Source: Variovorax ginsengisoli
Lineage (GTDB): Bacteria; Pseudomonadota; Gammaproteobacteria; Burkholderiales; Burkholderiaceae_C
DNA: 64,000 nucleotides
Direction of reading: 5' to 3'
NCBI RefSeq assembly: GCF_030811835.1
Contig: NZ_JAUSRO010000013.1
Span: forward strand, 147,621 to 211,620
Position 1 is the first letter of the stretch, and every line of letters starts with the position of its first letter. The notes below the pieces were generated by a model. That model was not told the origin of the DNA. It worked only from the letters and a program-made list of their open reading frames with translations, and did not search any database. Below, piece by piece: positions 22,824 through 30,100 of the stretch. The position numbers and the translations under genes were made by a program.

Positions 22824-22880
22824 AACAAACGTACACCCCCTCCCAAGACCGCCGGCGCTCACGCCCCGGCGGTTTTTTTT
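22760..22880 (+). promoter_or_regulatory. transcription attenuator with competing hairpins upstream of aroG
   Basis: Three segments can pair in alternative ways. CCGGCGG at 22798-22804, just after the aromatic codons, is identical to the 3' arm of the terminator, so it can pair with the terminator's 5' arm CCGCCGG at 22849-22855 and act as an antiterminator. CGCCG at 22760-22764 can pair with CGGCG at 22799-22803 and so release the terminator. A ribosome stalled on codons 7-14 would mask the first segment and favour antitermination; one that reaches the stop codon covers the second and favours termination. The segments are visible in the sequence; the mechanism is inferred. Confidence 0.75.
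22848..22880 (+). terminator. intrinsic terminator of the aroG attenuator
   Basis: ACCGCCGG at 22848-22855 pairs perfectly with CCGGCGGT at 22866-22873 around a 10-nt loop, and eight consecutive T follow (22873-22880). It lies 25 nt after the leader-peptide stop and 39 nt before the aroG ATG. This is the strongest Rho-independent terminator in the window, and it precedes a gene rather than following one, as expected for attenuation. Confidence 0.9.
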
Positions 22881-22918
22881 ATGCCCTTCTGATTTCTAAC
22901 AACACTGGAGCACCCGAG

Positions 22919-24037
22919 ATGACCCATCCTTCCGCCCCGACCAGCGACAGCTGGTATGCGCACGTCGAGAAAACCAGCCAGACCGACGACGAACGCATCA
23001 AGGACATCAACGTGCTCCCGCCCCCCGAACATCTGATCCGCTTCTTCCCCATCCGCGGCACGTCCGCCGAGACGCTGATCACCGGTACCCGCCGCAGCAT
23101 CCACAACATCATGAGCGGCTCGGACGACCGCCTGCTGGTGGTGATGGGCCCGTGTTCGATCCACGACCCGGCGGCCGCGCTGGAGTACGCCCGCCGCCTC
23201 AAGGTGCAGCGCGACAAGTACGCTGATTCGCTGGAAATCGTCATGCGCGTGTACTTCGAGAAGCCCCGTACCACGGTCGGCTGGAAGGGGCTCATCAACG
23301 ACCCGTACCTCGACGAGAGCTACCGCATCGACGAGGGCCTGCGCATGGCGCGCCAGCTCCTGATCGATATCAACCGCCTGGGCCTGCCCGCGGGCAGCGA
23401 GTTCCTCGACGTGATCTCCCCGCAGTACATCGGCGACCTGATCAGCTGGGGCGCGATCGGTGCGCGTACCACCGAAAGCCAGGTGCACCGCGAACTGGCC
23501 TCGGGCATCTCGGCGCCGATCGGCTTCAAGAACGGCACCGACGGCAACATCCGCATTGCCACCGATGCCATCCAGGCGGCGGCACGTGGCCACCATTTCC
23601 TGTCGGTGCACAAGAATGGCCAGGTCGCCATCGTGCAGACCCACGGCAACCGCGACTGCCACGTGATCCTGCGCGGCGGCAAGGCGCCCAACTATGACGC
23701 CGAGAGCGTGGCTGCCGCGTGCCGCGACCTCGAAGTCGCCAAGCTGCCGCCCACGCTGATGGTCGACTGCAGCCATGCCAACAGCAGCAAGCAACACCAA
23801 AAACAGATCGATGTGGCCCAGGAGATCGCACGGCAGATCGCGGGCGGCAGCCGCAGCGTGTTCGGCGTGATGGTCGAGAGCCATCTGACGGCAGGTGCTC
23901 AGAAGTTCACCCCCGGCGTCGACACGATCGGCGGCCTGGAATACGGCAAGAGCATCACCGATGCCTGCCTGGGCTGGGACGACTCGACTGCGGTGCTCGA
24001 GACGCTGTCGCAGGCGGTCAAGCAGCGCCGCGGCTGA
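22919..24037 (+). CDS. aroG: 3-deoxy-7-phosphoheptulonate (DAHP) synthase, AroG/AroF/AroH type
   Basis: This enzyme condenses phosphoenolpyruvate with erythrose-4-phosphate, the first step of aromatic amino acid synthesis. The 372-aa length and the motifs VVMGPCSIHDPAAALEYA, FEKPRTTVGWKGLINDP, SHANSSKQHQKQ and GVMVESHLTAG are those of type I-alpha enzymes, which are feedback-inhibited. The start at 22919 is supported by CTGGAG at 22905-22910; an upstream extension would read through the terminator. Expression is probably controlled by the leader peptide and terminator just upstream. Which aromatic amino acid inhibits the enzyme cannot be read with certainty. The 3' end overlaps the convergent PPTase gene by 20 nt. 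Confidence 0.95.
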   Translation: MTHPSAPTSDSWYAHVEKTSQTDDERIKDINVLPPPEHLIRFFPIRGTSAETLITGTRRSIHNIMSGSDDRLLVVMGPCSIHDPAAALEYARRLKVQRDKYADSLEIVMRVYFEKPRTTVGWKGLINDPYLDESYRIDEGLRMARQLLIDINRLGLPAGSEFLDVISPQYIGDLISWGAIGARTTESQVHRELASGISAPIGFKNGTDGNIRIATDAIQAAARGHHFLSVHKNGQVAIVQTHGNRDCHVILRGGKAPNYDAESVAAACRDLEVAKLPPTLMVDCSHANSSKQHQKQIDVAQEIARQIAGGSRSVFGVMVESHLTAGAQKFTPGVDTIGGLEYGKSITDACLGWDDSTAVLETLSQAVKQRRG

Positions 24038-24863
24038 GCTCGGACGGTCCCTCTGTGGTCGAGGGGGTGCAACCGCTCGTGCGGATGGTGGGGACCGAGA
24101 GCGGCTGGTCCGATTGCAGCGCGAGGACCTCGCGACACACGATGCGCGCAGGGACTGAGCGGTCCGGCGCAGCGCAAACAGCCACCCGATGCGCGGGGGT
24201 GGGTTGCAACTGCCAGAAGTGCCAACGCTGCGCGCTGTGGTCGTTCGGATCGGCAAGCGCGAATTCGATACAGGCGCTGTCGTCCAGCATGAAACTGAAG
24301 CTGTCGAGCGCCAGCTGCAGGCCCATGCCGCGGGCCTTGATGTAGCTTTCCTTGAGCGTCCACAGCGCGAAGAAGCGCTCGGCTTGCAACGCGGGGGGCA
24401 GGGCGTTCAATGCGGCTGATTCAGCGGGCGAGAAGAACTGATCGGCTACGTCGAGCGGCGCCCTGCGGTCGATGTTTTCCGCGTCGATGCCCAGGTCGAT
24501 ATCGCGCGCCAGCGCCATCACGATGAGGCCGTCGGTGTGGCTCAGGTTGAAGTTCAGGCCGCGAGCCTCGTGCACGAGGGGTGCCTCGATGCGAGGCCGG
24601 CCGAAAGCACCTTTGCCGAAGCTCCAGGTTTGCGCTGGCACTGGCGCGTAGCGCGAGAGCACCGAGCGCACCAGTGCGCGTGTCAGGAGATAGCGGTGCC
24701 GGTCACGCGCAAAGTGAAAGCGGTCCTGTTGCGCCAGCTCTTGCGGTGTCAGCAGCGCGCGACAGGCCGCAGTCGACGCCATGCTGGCGGCATCGCTGTG
24801 AAAACAGAACCAAAGATGGATGTCACTTGTGAGCAGTGGAAGCAACGTTGAGGCACTCAGCAT
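24018..24863 (-). CDS. Sfp-type 4'-phosphopantetheinyl transferase
   Basis: This 281-aa transferase moves phosphopantetheine from CoA to the Ser of carrier domains, converting the NRPS/PKS carriers from apo to holo form. The Sfp features are visible: HLWFCFHSD start, KGAFGRPRI, LNFNLSHTDG, GIDAEN (Mg-binding acids) and FFALWTLKESYIKARGMGL. The C-terminus extends about 35 residues beyond the core, where it overlaps the end of aroG. It is divergent from the sigma-factor gene, with the Fur-like box between them, so it probably responds to iron together with the megasynthase genes it serves. Confidence 0.93.
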   Translation of the reverse strand: MLSASTLLPLLTSDIHLWFCFHSDAASMASTAACRALLTPQELAQQDRFHFARDRHRYLLTRALVRSVLSRYAPVPAQTWSFGKGAFGRPRIEAPLVHEARGLNFNLSHTDGLIVMALARDIDLGIDAENIDRRAPLDVADQFFSPAESAALNALPPALQAERFFALWTLKESYIKARGMGLQLALDSFSFMLDDSACIEFALADPNDHSAQRWHFWQLQPTPAHRVAVCAAPDRSVPARIVCREVLALQSDQPLSVPTIRTSGCTPSTTEGPSELSRGAA

Positions 24864-25117
24864 GATTTTTTGTGAACTCTTTCACGAAACAGAGTGATCT
24901 ATCATTGCAACCCCGACGGAGCGACCCTGGCTAGCCACGCCGGCTGCGCACGCGGAGCCGGAATCCCCCCAATTTTCAAGCATTGATCTGGAGCGTCATC
25001 AAGTTCACTCAAAGTCCGCCTATAAGTGTAAATGATTCTTATTCATATTTGTGAGTCAAAAGTAGTAATCAAACCTGCGGCCAGACGGCCCGCTCACTGG
25101 ACGAAAACGTGTTGAAC
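24864..25117. promoter_or_regulatory. divergent PPTase / sigma-factor intergenic region
   Basis: This 254-nt region is AT-richer than its surroundings, notably at 25015-25075. It must hold the promoters of the PPTase gene (leftward) and the ECF sigma gene (rightward). A Fur-like box lies at 25028-25046. Near the PPTase start there is a palindrome, GTGAA CTCT TTCAC (24872-24885), which would fall in its 5' UTR or promoter. I could not assign -35/-10 boxes with confidence. Confidence 0.6.
25028..25046 (+). promoter_or_regulatory. putative Fur box
   Basis: The 19-mer GTAAATGATTCTTATTCAT matches the classical Fur consensus (GATAATGATAATCATTATC) at 11 of 19 positions, including the central AATGAT and AT.ATT blocks. 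It is about 70 nt before the sigma gene. Fur repression of an ECF sigma factor that then switches on siderophore synthesis is an established logic in Burkholderiales and Pseudomonas; its application here is inference. Confidence 0.65.
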
Positions 25118-25654
25118 ATGTCATCGCACTCGCCTGAACCATCGCTCGGGGAGGTATTCATTGCCAACCGGGCCCACCTCTGGCGCGTTGCCCGGAAGAT
25201 TGTCAATACGGCCGATCTGGCTGACGATGTGGTGCAGGACGCCTATCTGAAGCTGGTCGACGGCCCTTGCATGCGGCATGCCGACCGGCCGATCGGCTAT
25301 TGCTGCCAGGTGGTGCGCAACATGGCGCTGGACTATTGCCGTCGCCATCGCGTCGAAGCAAGCTACCGCACCTTCGACATCGACGTCGAGCAGCTCGACA
25401 TGCCTGCGACCGCTGCCACACCGGACCGCATGATGTGCGAGCGCCAGGTGATCTGCGCGATCGACAAAGTGCTGGCGGGGCTCGCTCCGCGAACGCGGAT
25501 GGTGTTCGAGCTCTACCGGCTGGAAGGTCTCACGCAGCGCGAGATCGCGCAGCGCCTGGGATGCGCGCTGGGTCTCGTCAACGGCCTGATCGCCGAAGCC
25601 GCGATGGCCATCAAGACGTGCGGTCATCTGCTGTTTGAAAGCGACTCGCGCTAG
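25118..25654 (+). CDS. ECF sigma factor, FecI/iron-starvation type
   Basis: The 178-aa protein (ATG at 25118; a GTG at 25109 would add three residues) has sigma region 2 (IANRAHLWRVARKIV, then DDVVQDAYLKLVD) and region 4 (PRTRMVFELYRLEGLTQREIAQRLG). Between them, CCQVVRNMALDYCRRH is typical of the FecI-like group. It is the first gene of the siderophore locus, behind the Fur-like box. A FecR-like partner follows 78 nt later. It probably directs RNA polymerase to the promoter of the mbtH-NRPS operon. I could not identify its recognition sequence. Confidence 0.9.
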   Translation: MSSHSPEPSLGEVFIANRAHLWRVARKIVNTADLADDVVQDAYLKLVDGPCMRHADRPIGYCCQVVRNMALDYCRRHRVEASYRTFDIDVEQLDMPATAATPDRMMCERQVICAIDKVLAGLAPRTRMVFELYRLEGLTQREIAQRLGCALGLVNGLIAEAAMAIKTCGHLLFESDSR

Positions 25655-25732
25655 ATGAGCGAGCGCCCATGAGGCGCGAGACGAAGCGAAGCGCTTTGCC
25701 GCGAGAATGCGGGTACACGAGCTGCTTCGCGC

Positions 25733-25987
25733 ATGACACAGGAACACGACGATCCCCTCTGGAACACCGCCTGGGACTGGGTGCAGCGCGAGCACGACCG
25801 CGACAGCTTCGATGACCGCGCGCGCGCTGAAATGACCGCCTGGCTCGTGGCCGACCCCGCCCATCGCCGCGCCTACGCCAAGGCCGCACAACTGTGGCTG
25901 CTCGCGGGGTTCGTGCCGCCGGTCAACGACTTCCATGACGGCGACGAATCGCCTCGCCCTGACGCAACGCCGCCTGCGCGCAACTGA
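25733..25987 (+). CDS. FecR-like N-terminal (DUF4880) domain protein, stand-alone
   Basis: The 84-aa product matches only the cytoplasmic N-terminal part of FecR-type sigma regulators: AWDWVQREHDRDSFDDRARAEMTAWLVADPAHRRAYAKAAQLWLLA. It then ends in a short polar tail. There is no membrane helix, no periplasmic FecR domain and no STN-interacting part. In FecR the N-terminal domain contacts the sigma factor, so a free copy could modulate the preceding FecI-like sigma without sensing a receptor. The ATG at 25733 is the first in frame. No downstream remnant of the missing domains is visible, so it is not obviously a recent truncation. Confidence 0.75.
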   Translation: MTQEHDDPLWNTAWDWVQREHDRDSFDDRARAEMTAWLVADPAHRRAYAKAAQLWLLAGFVPPVNDFHDGDESPRPDATPPARN

Positions 25988-26052
25988 TCCGCGCCCTGCA
26001 TAAAAAACGCGGTCGCGTCCCTCGGGGGTCCGGCGTGAAATGAACAGATTCG

Positions 26053-26108
26053 CCTGCCAAGCGTCCTGTTGGCAGGGGCGCCGTGATTCGATCCGGTCCG
26101 CGACCGGA
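26053..26108 (+). promoter_or_regulatory. tandem hairpins in the mbtH leader
   Basis: Within the 162-nt gap before the mbtH-like gene there are two perfect stem-loops. CCTGCCAA at 26053-26060 pairs with TTGGCAGG at 26069-26076, and TCCGGTC at 26092-26098 pairs with GACCGGA at 26102-26108 across a 3-nt loop. Neither has a T-tract. They lie where the 5' UTR of the main biosynthetic operon would be, and could affect stability or mark regulator sites. Confidence 0.45.
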
Positions 26109-26149
26109 CATCGGCCGCCCCTTCTGTTCAATCACACAAGGATGCACCG

Positions 26150-26398
26150 ATGTCGACGAGTTGCTTTGACCGTGAAGACGAGACTTTCATCGTGCTGGTC
26201 AACCATGAAGACCAGTATTCGATCTGGCCGCACTGGAAGGCCATCCCCAGCGGATGGACCGCCGTCGAAGGGGTCAGGGGCGACAAGAAAACCGTTCTTG
26301 CGCACGTCGAGAGCGCCTGGACCGACATGCGGCCCCGCTCGCTGCGCGATTGGATGCAGCAGCAGGAGCAGCAGGCTGGGAGCGCGACCTCCCGATGA
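26150..26398 (+). CDS. MbtH-like NRPS accessory protein
   Basis: MbtH-like proteins bind NRPS adenylation domains and are often needed for their folding or activity. The 82-aa product carries the family signature: NHEDQYSIWPHWKAIPSGWTAV, with the invariant Trp residues, and WTDMRPRSLRDWM near the end. A Gln-rich tail (QQQEQQ) follows. AAGGA at 26140-26144 is a good ribosome-binding site before the ATG at 26150. The stop overlaps the thioesterase start (ATGA). It probably serves one or more of the A domains in the following NRPS genes. Confidence 0.95.
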   Translation: MSTSCFDREDETFIVLVNHEDQYSIWPHWKAIPSGWTAVEGVRGDKKTVLAHVESAWTDMRPRSLRDWMQQQEQQAGSATSR

Positions 26399-27135
26399 GG
26401 TCCGGGTCGGCGAAGTTCTCGCTGCTGTGCCTGCCCTGTGCGGGCGCCAGTGCCACCATGTATCTGCGCTGGCGACGCTTCCTGCCGCCATGGGTGCACA
26501 TCGTTCCCGTGGAATTGCCCGGGCGTGGGGCGCGCATGGGCGAAGCCTTCTGCGAGAACTACGACGCGCTCGTCGCCAGGCTGTGCCAGGAGCAAGCGGG
26601 GGCGATGGGCGGCGAGTTCGCGCTCTTCGGGCACAGCATGGGTGCTTTGCTCGCGCACGGCGTGACCCGACGGCTTCAGTCCTTGCAGAGGCCTTTGCCG
26701 CGCGCGTTGCTGTTGTCCGGTTGCGCAGCCCCTTCACGACGCGATCCTGAACGCTTCGCCGGCGGGGAAGACGATGCTGCACTGATCGCCGAACTGCGCA
26801 AGCAAGGCGGTACACCTGAAGACGTGTTCGCAAGCGACGAACTCATGCGTATCACGCTCGATACGCTGCGCGCCGACCGCCGCGTTTGCCGCAGCCACGT
26901 TCATGCCATCGGCGAGCCGCCGCTGCGACTGCCCGTTTGCGCCTTCGCCGGTAGGCAGGACGACATCGAAGCGTCGGCCATGGCGGCCTGGTCTCATGAG
27001 ACTGCCGACATTTTCACTCTCGACTGGATCGAGGGCGGCCACTTCTTTCTGCGGCAGCACGAGACGGCTTTCCTCGCTGCACTCGCGCGGCGTCTGCCGA
27101 CCAGCCATCTTCAAACGCATCAGAGTTGGGTATGA
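26395..27135 (+). CDS. type II (editing) thioesterase
   Basis: This is a stand-alone 246-aa alpha/beta hydrolase of the RifR/GrsT type, which removes wrong or misprimed acyl groups from carrier domains. Nucleophile Ser at about residue 81 lies in LFGHSMGALLAH. The catalytic His lies in EGGHFFL near residue 215, and LPCAGASATMYLRWRRFLPP is the typical N-terminal oxyanion region. The ATG at 26395 overlaps the mbtH stop, and the gene's own stop overlaps the NRPS1 start, so translation is coupled. It is not the product-releasing thioesterase, which should be at the end of the last NRPS. Confidence 0.93.
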   Translation: MRSGSAKFSLLCLPCAGASATMYLRWRRFLPPWVHIVPVELPGRGARMGEAFCENYDALVARLCQEQAGAMGGEFALFGHSMGALLAHGVTRRLQSLQRPLPRALLLSGCAAPSRRDPERFAGGEDDAALIAELRKQGGTPEDVFASDELMRITLDTLRADRRVCRSHVHAIGEPPLRLPVCAFAGRQDDIEASAMAAWSHETADIFTLDWIEGGHFFLRQHETAFLAALARRLPTSHLQTHQSWV

Positions 27136-30100
27136 ACGAACTGCTCGCCAAGGCATCCGCTTGCCACCCTCCGCGCAACTTCGTGGCGCATCTGTGCGCA
27201 CTGGCGCAACGACGACCGGACGATGTCTGGCTCACGGTGGTCGACGAAGTCGATGGCGTGCGCAATGAGCTGTCCTTCACCTACGCCGTCTTCGAGCAAC
27301 GCGTGCGCGCGCTCGCGGCGCGGTTGCAGCAGCAGTTCGCTCGGGGCGATCGCGCGCTTGTCATGCTGGACAACGGCGACCACTATGCGGTGAGCATGCT
27401 GGCCTGCTTCTACAGCGGCGTGATCGCGGTGCCGGTGTTCCCGCCCGAATCCACTCGGCCGCAGCATCTGGCGCGGCTCACCGGCGTGGCGATCGATTCG
27501 CAGGCACGCTGCGCGCTTACATCGGCCGCATTCAGCGAAGCGATGGCAGCGGGTGACCGGCGTTTCGGTGAAGTGACCCTCGTTGCGGTCGACACCGTCG
27601 ACCCCGCGCTTGCCGATGCGTGGCAGCCGTTCGAGCCGGCGGACGAAGACATCGCGTTCCTGCAGTACACCTCGGGCTCGACCTCGGCACCCAAGGGCGT
27701 CATCGTGACGCACGGCAACCTCATGGCCAACGAGCATGCGATCCAGGTCGGCATGGGCATTGGCCCGGATGACAAGTTCGTCTCGTGGGCGCCGCTGTAC
27801 CACGACATGGGACTCATCGGTGGCCTGATGCAGCCGCTCTACAGCGGCATTCCCCTGGTGCTGACTTCGCCGCGCTACTTCCTCGAGCGCCCTGTGCGAT
27901 GGCTCGAATTGATCTCGCACCATCGCGCGACACTCAGTGGTGGCCCGGACTTCTCGTTTCGGCTGTGCCTGGAGCGGGTGAAAGATGCGCAGATCGCCCA
28001 GCTCGACCTGTCCAGCTGGCGCGTGGCCTACACCGGCGCCGAGCCGGTACGTGCCGACACCGAATCCGACTTCATCGAGCGCTTTGCCGCCGCCGGCTTC
28101 GACCCCGGTGCGGTCTATGCCTGCTACGGCCTTGCCGAAGCGACGCTGTTCGTGACCGGCGGCCGACGCGGCGGCGGCATGGTGGCGCGCGGCTTCAGCG
28201 CCGAGGGCCTGGCCAGCGGCCAGGGCCACCCCAGCGACGGCGGCACCTTGCTGGTGGGCTGCGGCGCGGTGGCCGTCGACCACCACATCGAGATCGTCGA
28301 CCCCGCAACCTTGTCGGTGGCAGCGCCAGGCTGCATCGGCGAAATCTGGGTGCATGGGCCGAGCGTCGGCGCAGGTTACTGGGGCAAGGAGCGCGAATCG
28401 CGCGAGACCTTCGTTGAGCGCGAAGGACGCCGCTGGCTGCGCACCGGCGACCTCGGCTTCGTCTGCGACGGCGAGCTGTACGTGACCGGTCGCATCAAGG
28501 ACCTGATCATCGTGCGCGGACACAACCTCTATCCGCAGGACATCGAGCGTGTCATCGAGGCCGAGGTCGATGCCGTACGCAAGGGTCGTGTCGCGGTCTT
28601 CGCGGCCAGCGGGCCTGACGGCGAGGGGATCGGCGCCGCGGCCGAGGTTTCGCGCAGCATGCAGAAGCTGGTGCCGCCGCACGTGCTGGTCGAGGCGCTC
28701 AGCGCGGCCGTGAGCGAGGTGTTCGGTGAGCCACTGTCGGTCGTGCTGCTGCTCAACCCAGGCGGCATGCCCAAGACGACGAGCGGCAAGCTGCAGCGCG
28801 GCGCCTGCCGTGCCGCCTGGCTGGACCGCAGTGCCGACGCCTACGCGATCTGCGAGCGGGGTACTTTCATCAAGGGTGGACCGGTCGATGCGTCAGCCGG
28901 ACTTCTCGCGCTCGACGACACCGAGCGCGCCGTCGATGCCATCTGGCGCGAAGTGCTCAAGCCCGCCGACGCGAGGCCGTTTGGACGCGATGCGCACTTC
29001 TTCACGCGTGGCGGCAGCTCGCTCACCGCCACGCAGGCCGCGGCACGCATAGCGGGCCATTGGGACATTGATTACCCGGTGCGCCTGATGTTCGAACACC
29101 CGAGGCTGCAGGAAAGTGCGGCCGCCATTCGGGCGCGGTTGGTGCAAGGTGCCCAAGGTGCGCGCGCGCGCCTGGCGCCCATCGCGGTGCTGCCGGCTGA
29201 GCGTCGGCTGGATGCGCTGCCGCTGTCCCATGCCCAGGAGCGCCAGTGGTTCCTCTGGCAGCTCGACCCGAGCAGCGCGGCGTACCACATGAGCGGCGCG
29301 CTCCGCCTCACCGGCGCGCTGCAAGTCGATGCGTTGCAAGGCGCGTTGAACGATCTCGTCGCGCGCCATGAGTCGCTGCGCACCGTGTTTCGTGCGGTTG
29401 ATGACGGCGTCGCTGCGCAATGGATTCAGCCCTCGGCCACCTTCGCGCTGGAAGTGATCGACCTGCGTGCTGTGCCCGCAGGCCAGCGCGGGGAGTTCCT
29501 CGACAAAGAAGCCCACCGCATCAAGGCCACGCCCTTCGACCTCACCCAGGGCGGCCTGCTGCGCGCCGCTCTGTTGCGCCTGTCCGACGACACCCAGGTG
29601 CTTGCCGTGGTGATGCACCACATCGTGTCCGACGGCGCCTCGATGCAGGTGCTGCTCGACGAACTCGCCGCGGGCTATGCGGCGCGCCTGCAGGGCCGTT
29701 CGGCGGCGCTGCCCGTGCCGCGCGTGCAGTACGCCGACTACGCCGTGTGGCAGCGCGACTGGCTCGCTGCCGGCGAAGCAGAGCGCCAGCTTGCCTGGTG
29801 GCGCGCGCAACTCGGCGACGAGCACCCGGTGCTCGAACTGCGCACCGACCACCCGCGCAAGCCCCAGGCGAGCTACCGCGCGGCCCGGCATGCCTTCGAA
29901 CTGCCCACGGTCTTGCTCGACCGTTTGCGTGGCGTGGCGCAGGCCGACGGTGGCACGCTGTTCATGGTGCTGCTGGCGGGCCTGCAGGTGCTGCTGCATC
30001 GTTACACCGGACAGCAAGAGATCCGCGTCGGCGCCGCCATCGCGAACCGCAACCGCGTGGAGTTCGAAAACGTCATCGGCCTGTTCGTCAATACGCTGGT

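Noticed and set aside
24864..25117. Possible small gene in the PPTase-sigma gap
   Set aside because: No frame with a start codon, ribosome-binding site and gene-like composition was found; the region looks regulatory.
26001..26019. TAAA...CGTC resembling promoters of iron-starvation sigma factors (PvdS/OrbS type) upstream of mbtH
   Set aside because: The spacing between the two elements is about 11 nt, against the 16-18 expected, so I do not call it.
26040..26750. A 236-aa plus-strand frame overlapping mbtH and the thioesterase
   Set aside because: The overlapping MbtH and thioesterase frames have diagnostic motifs; this one has a Ser/Arg-rich shadow composition.
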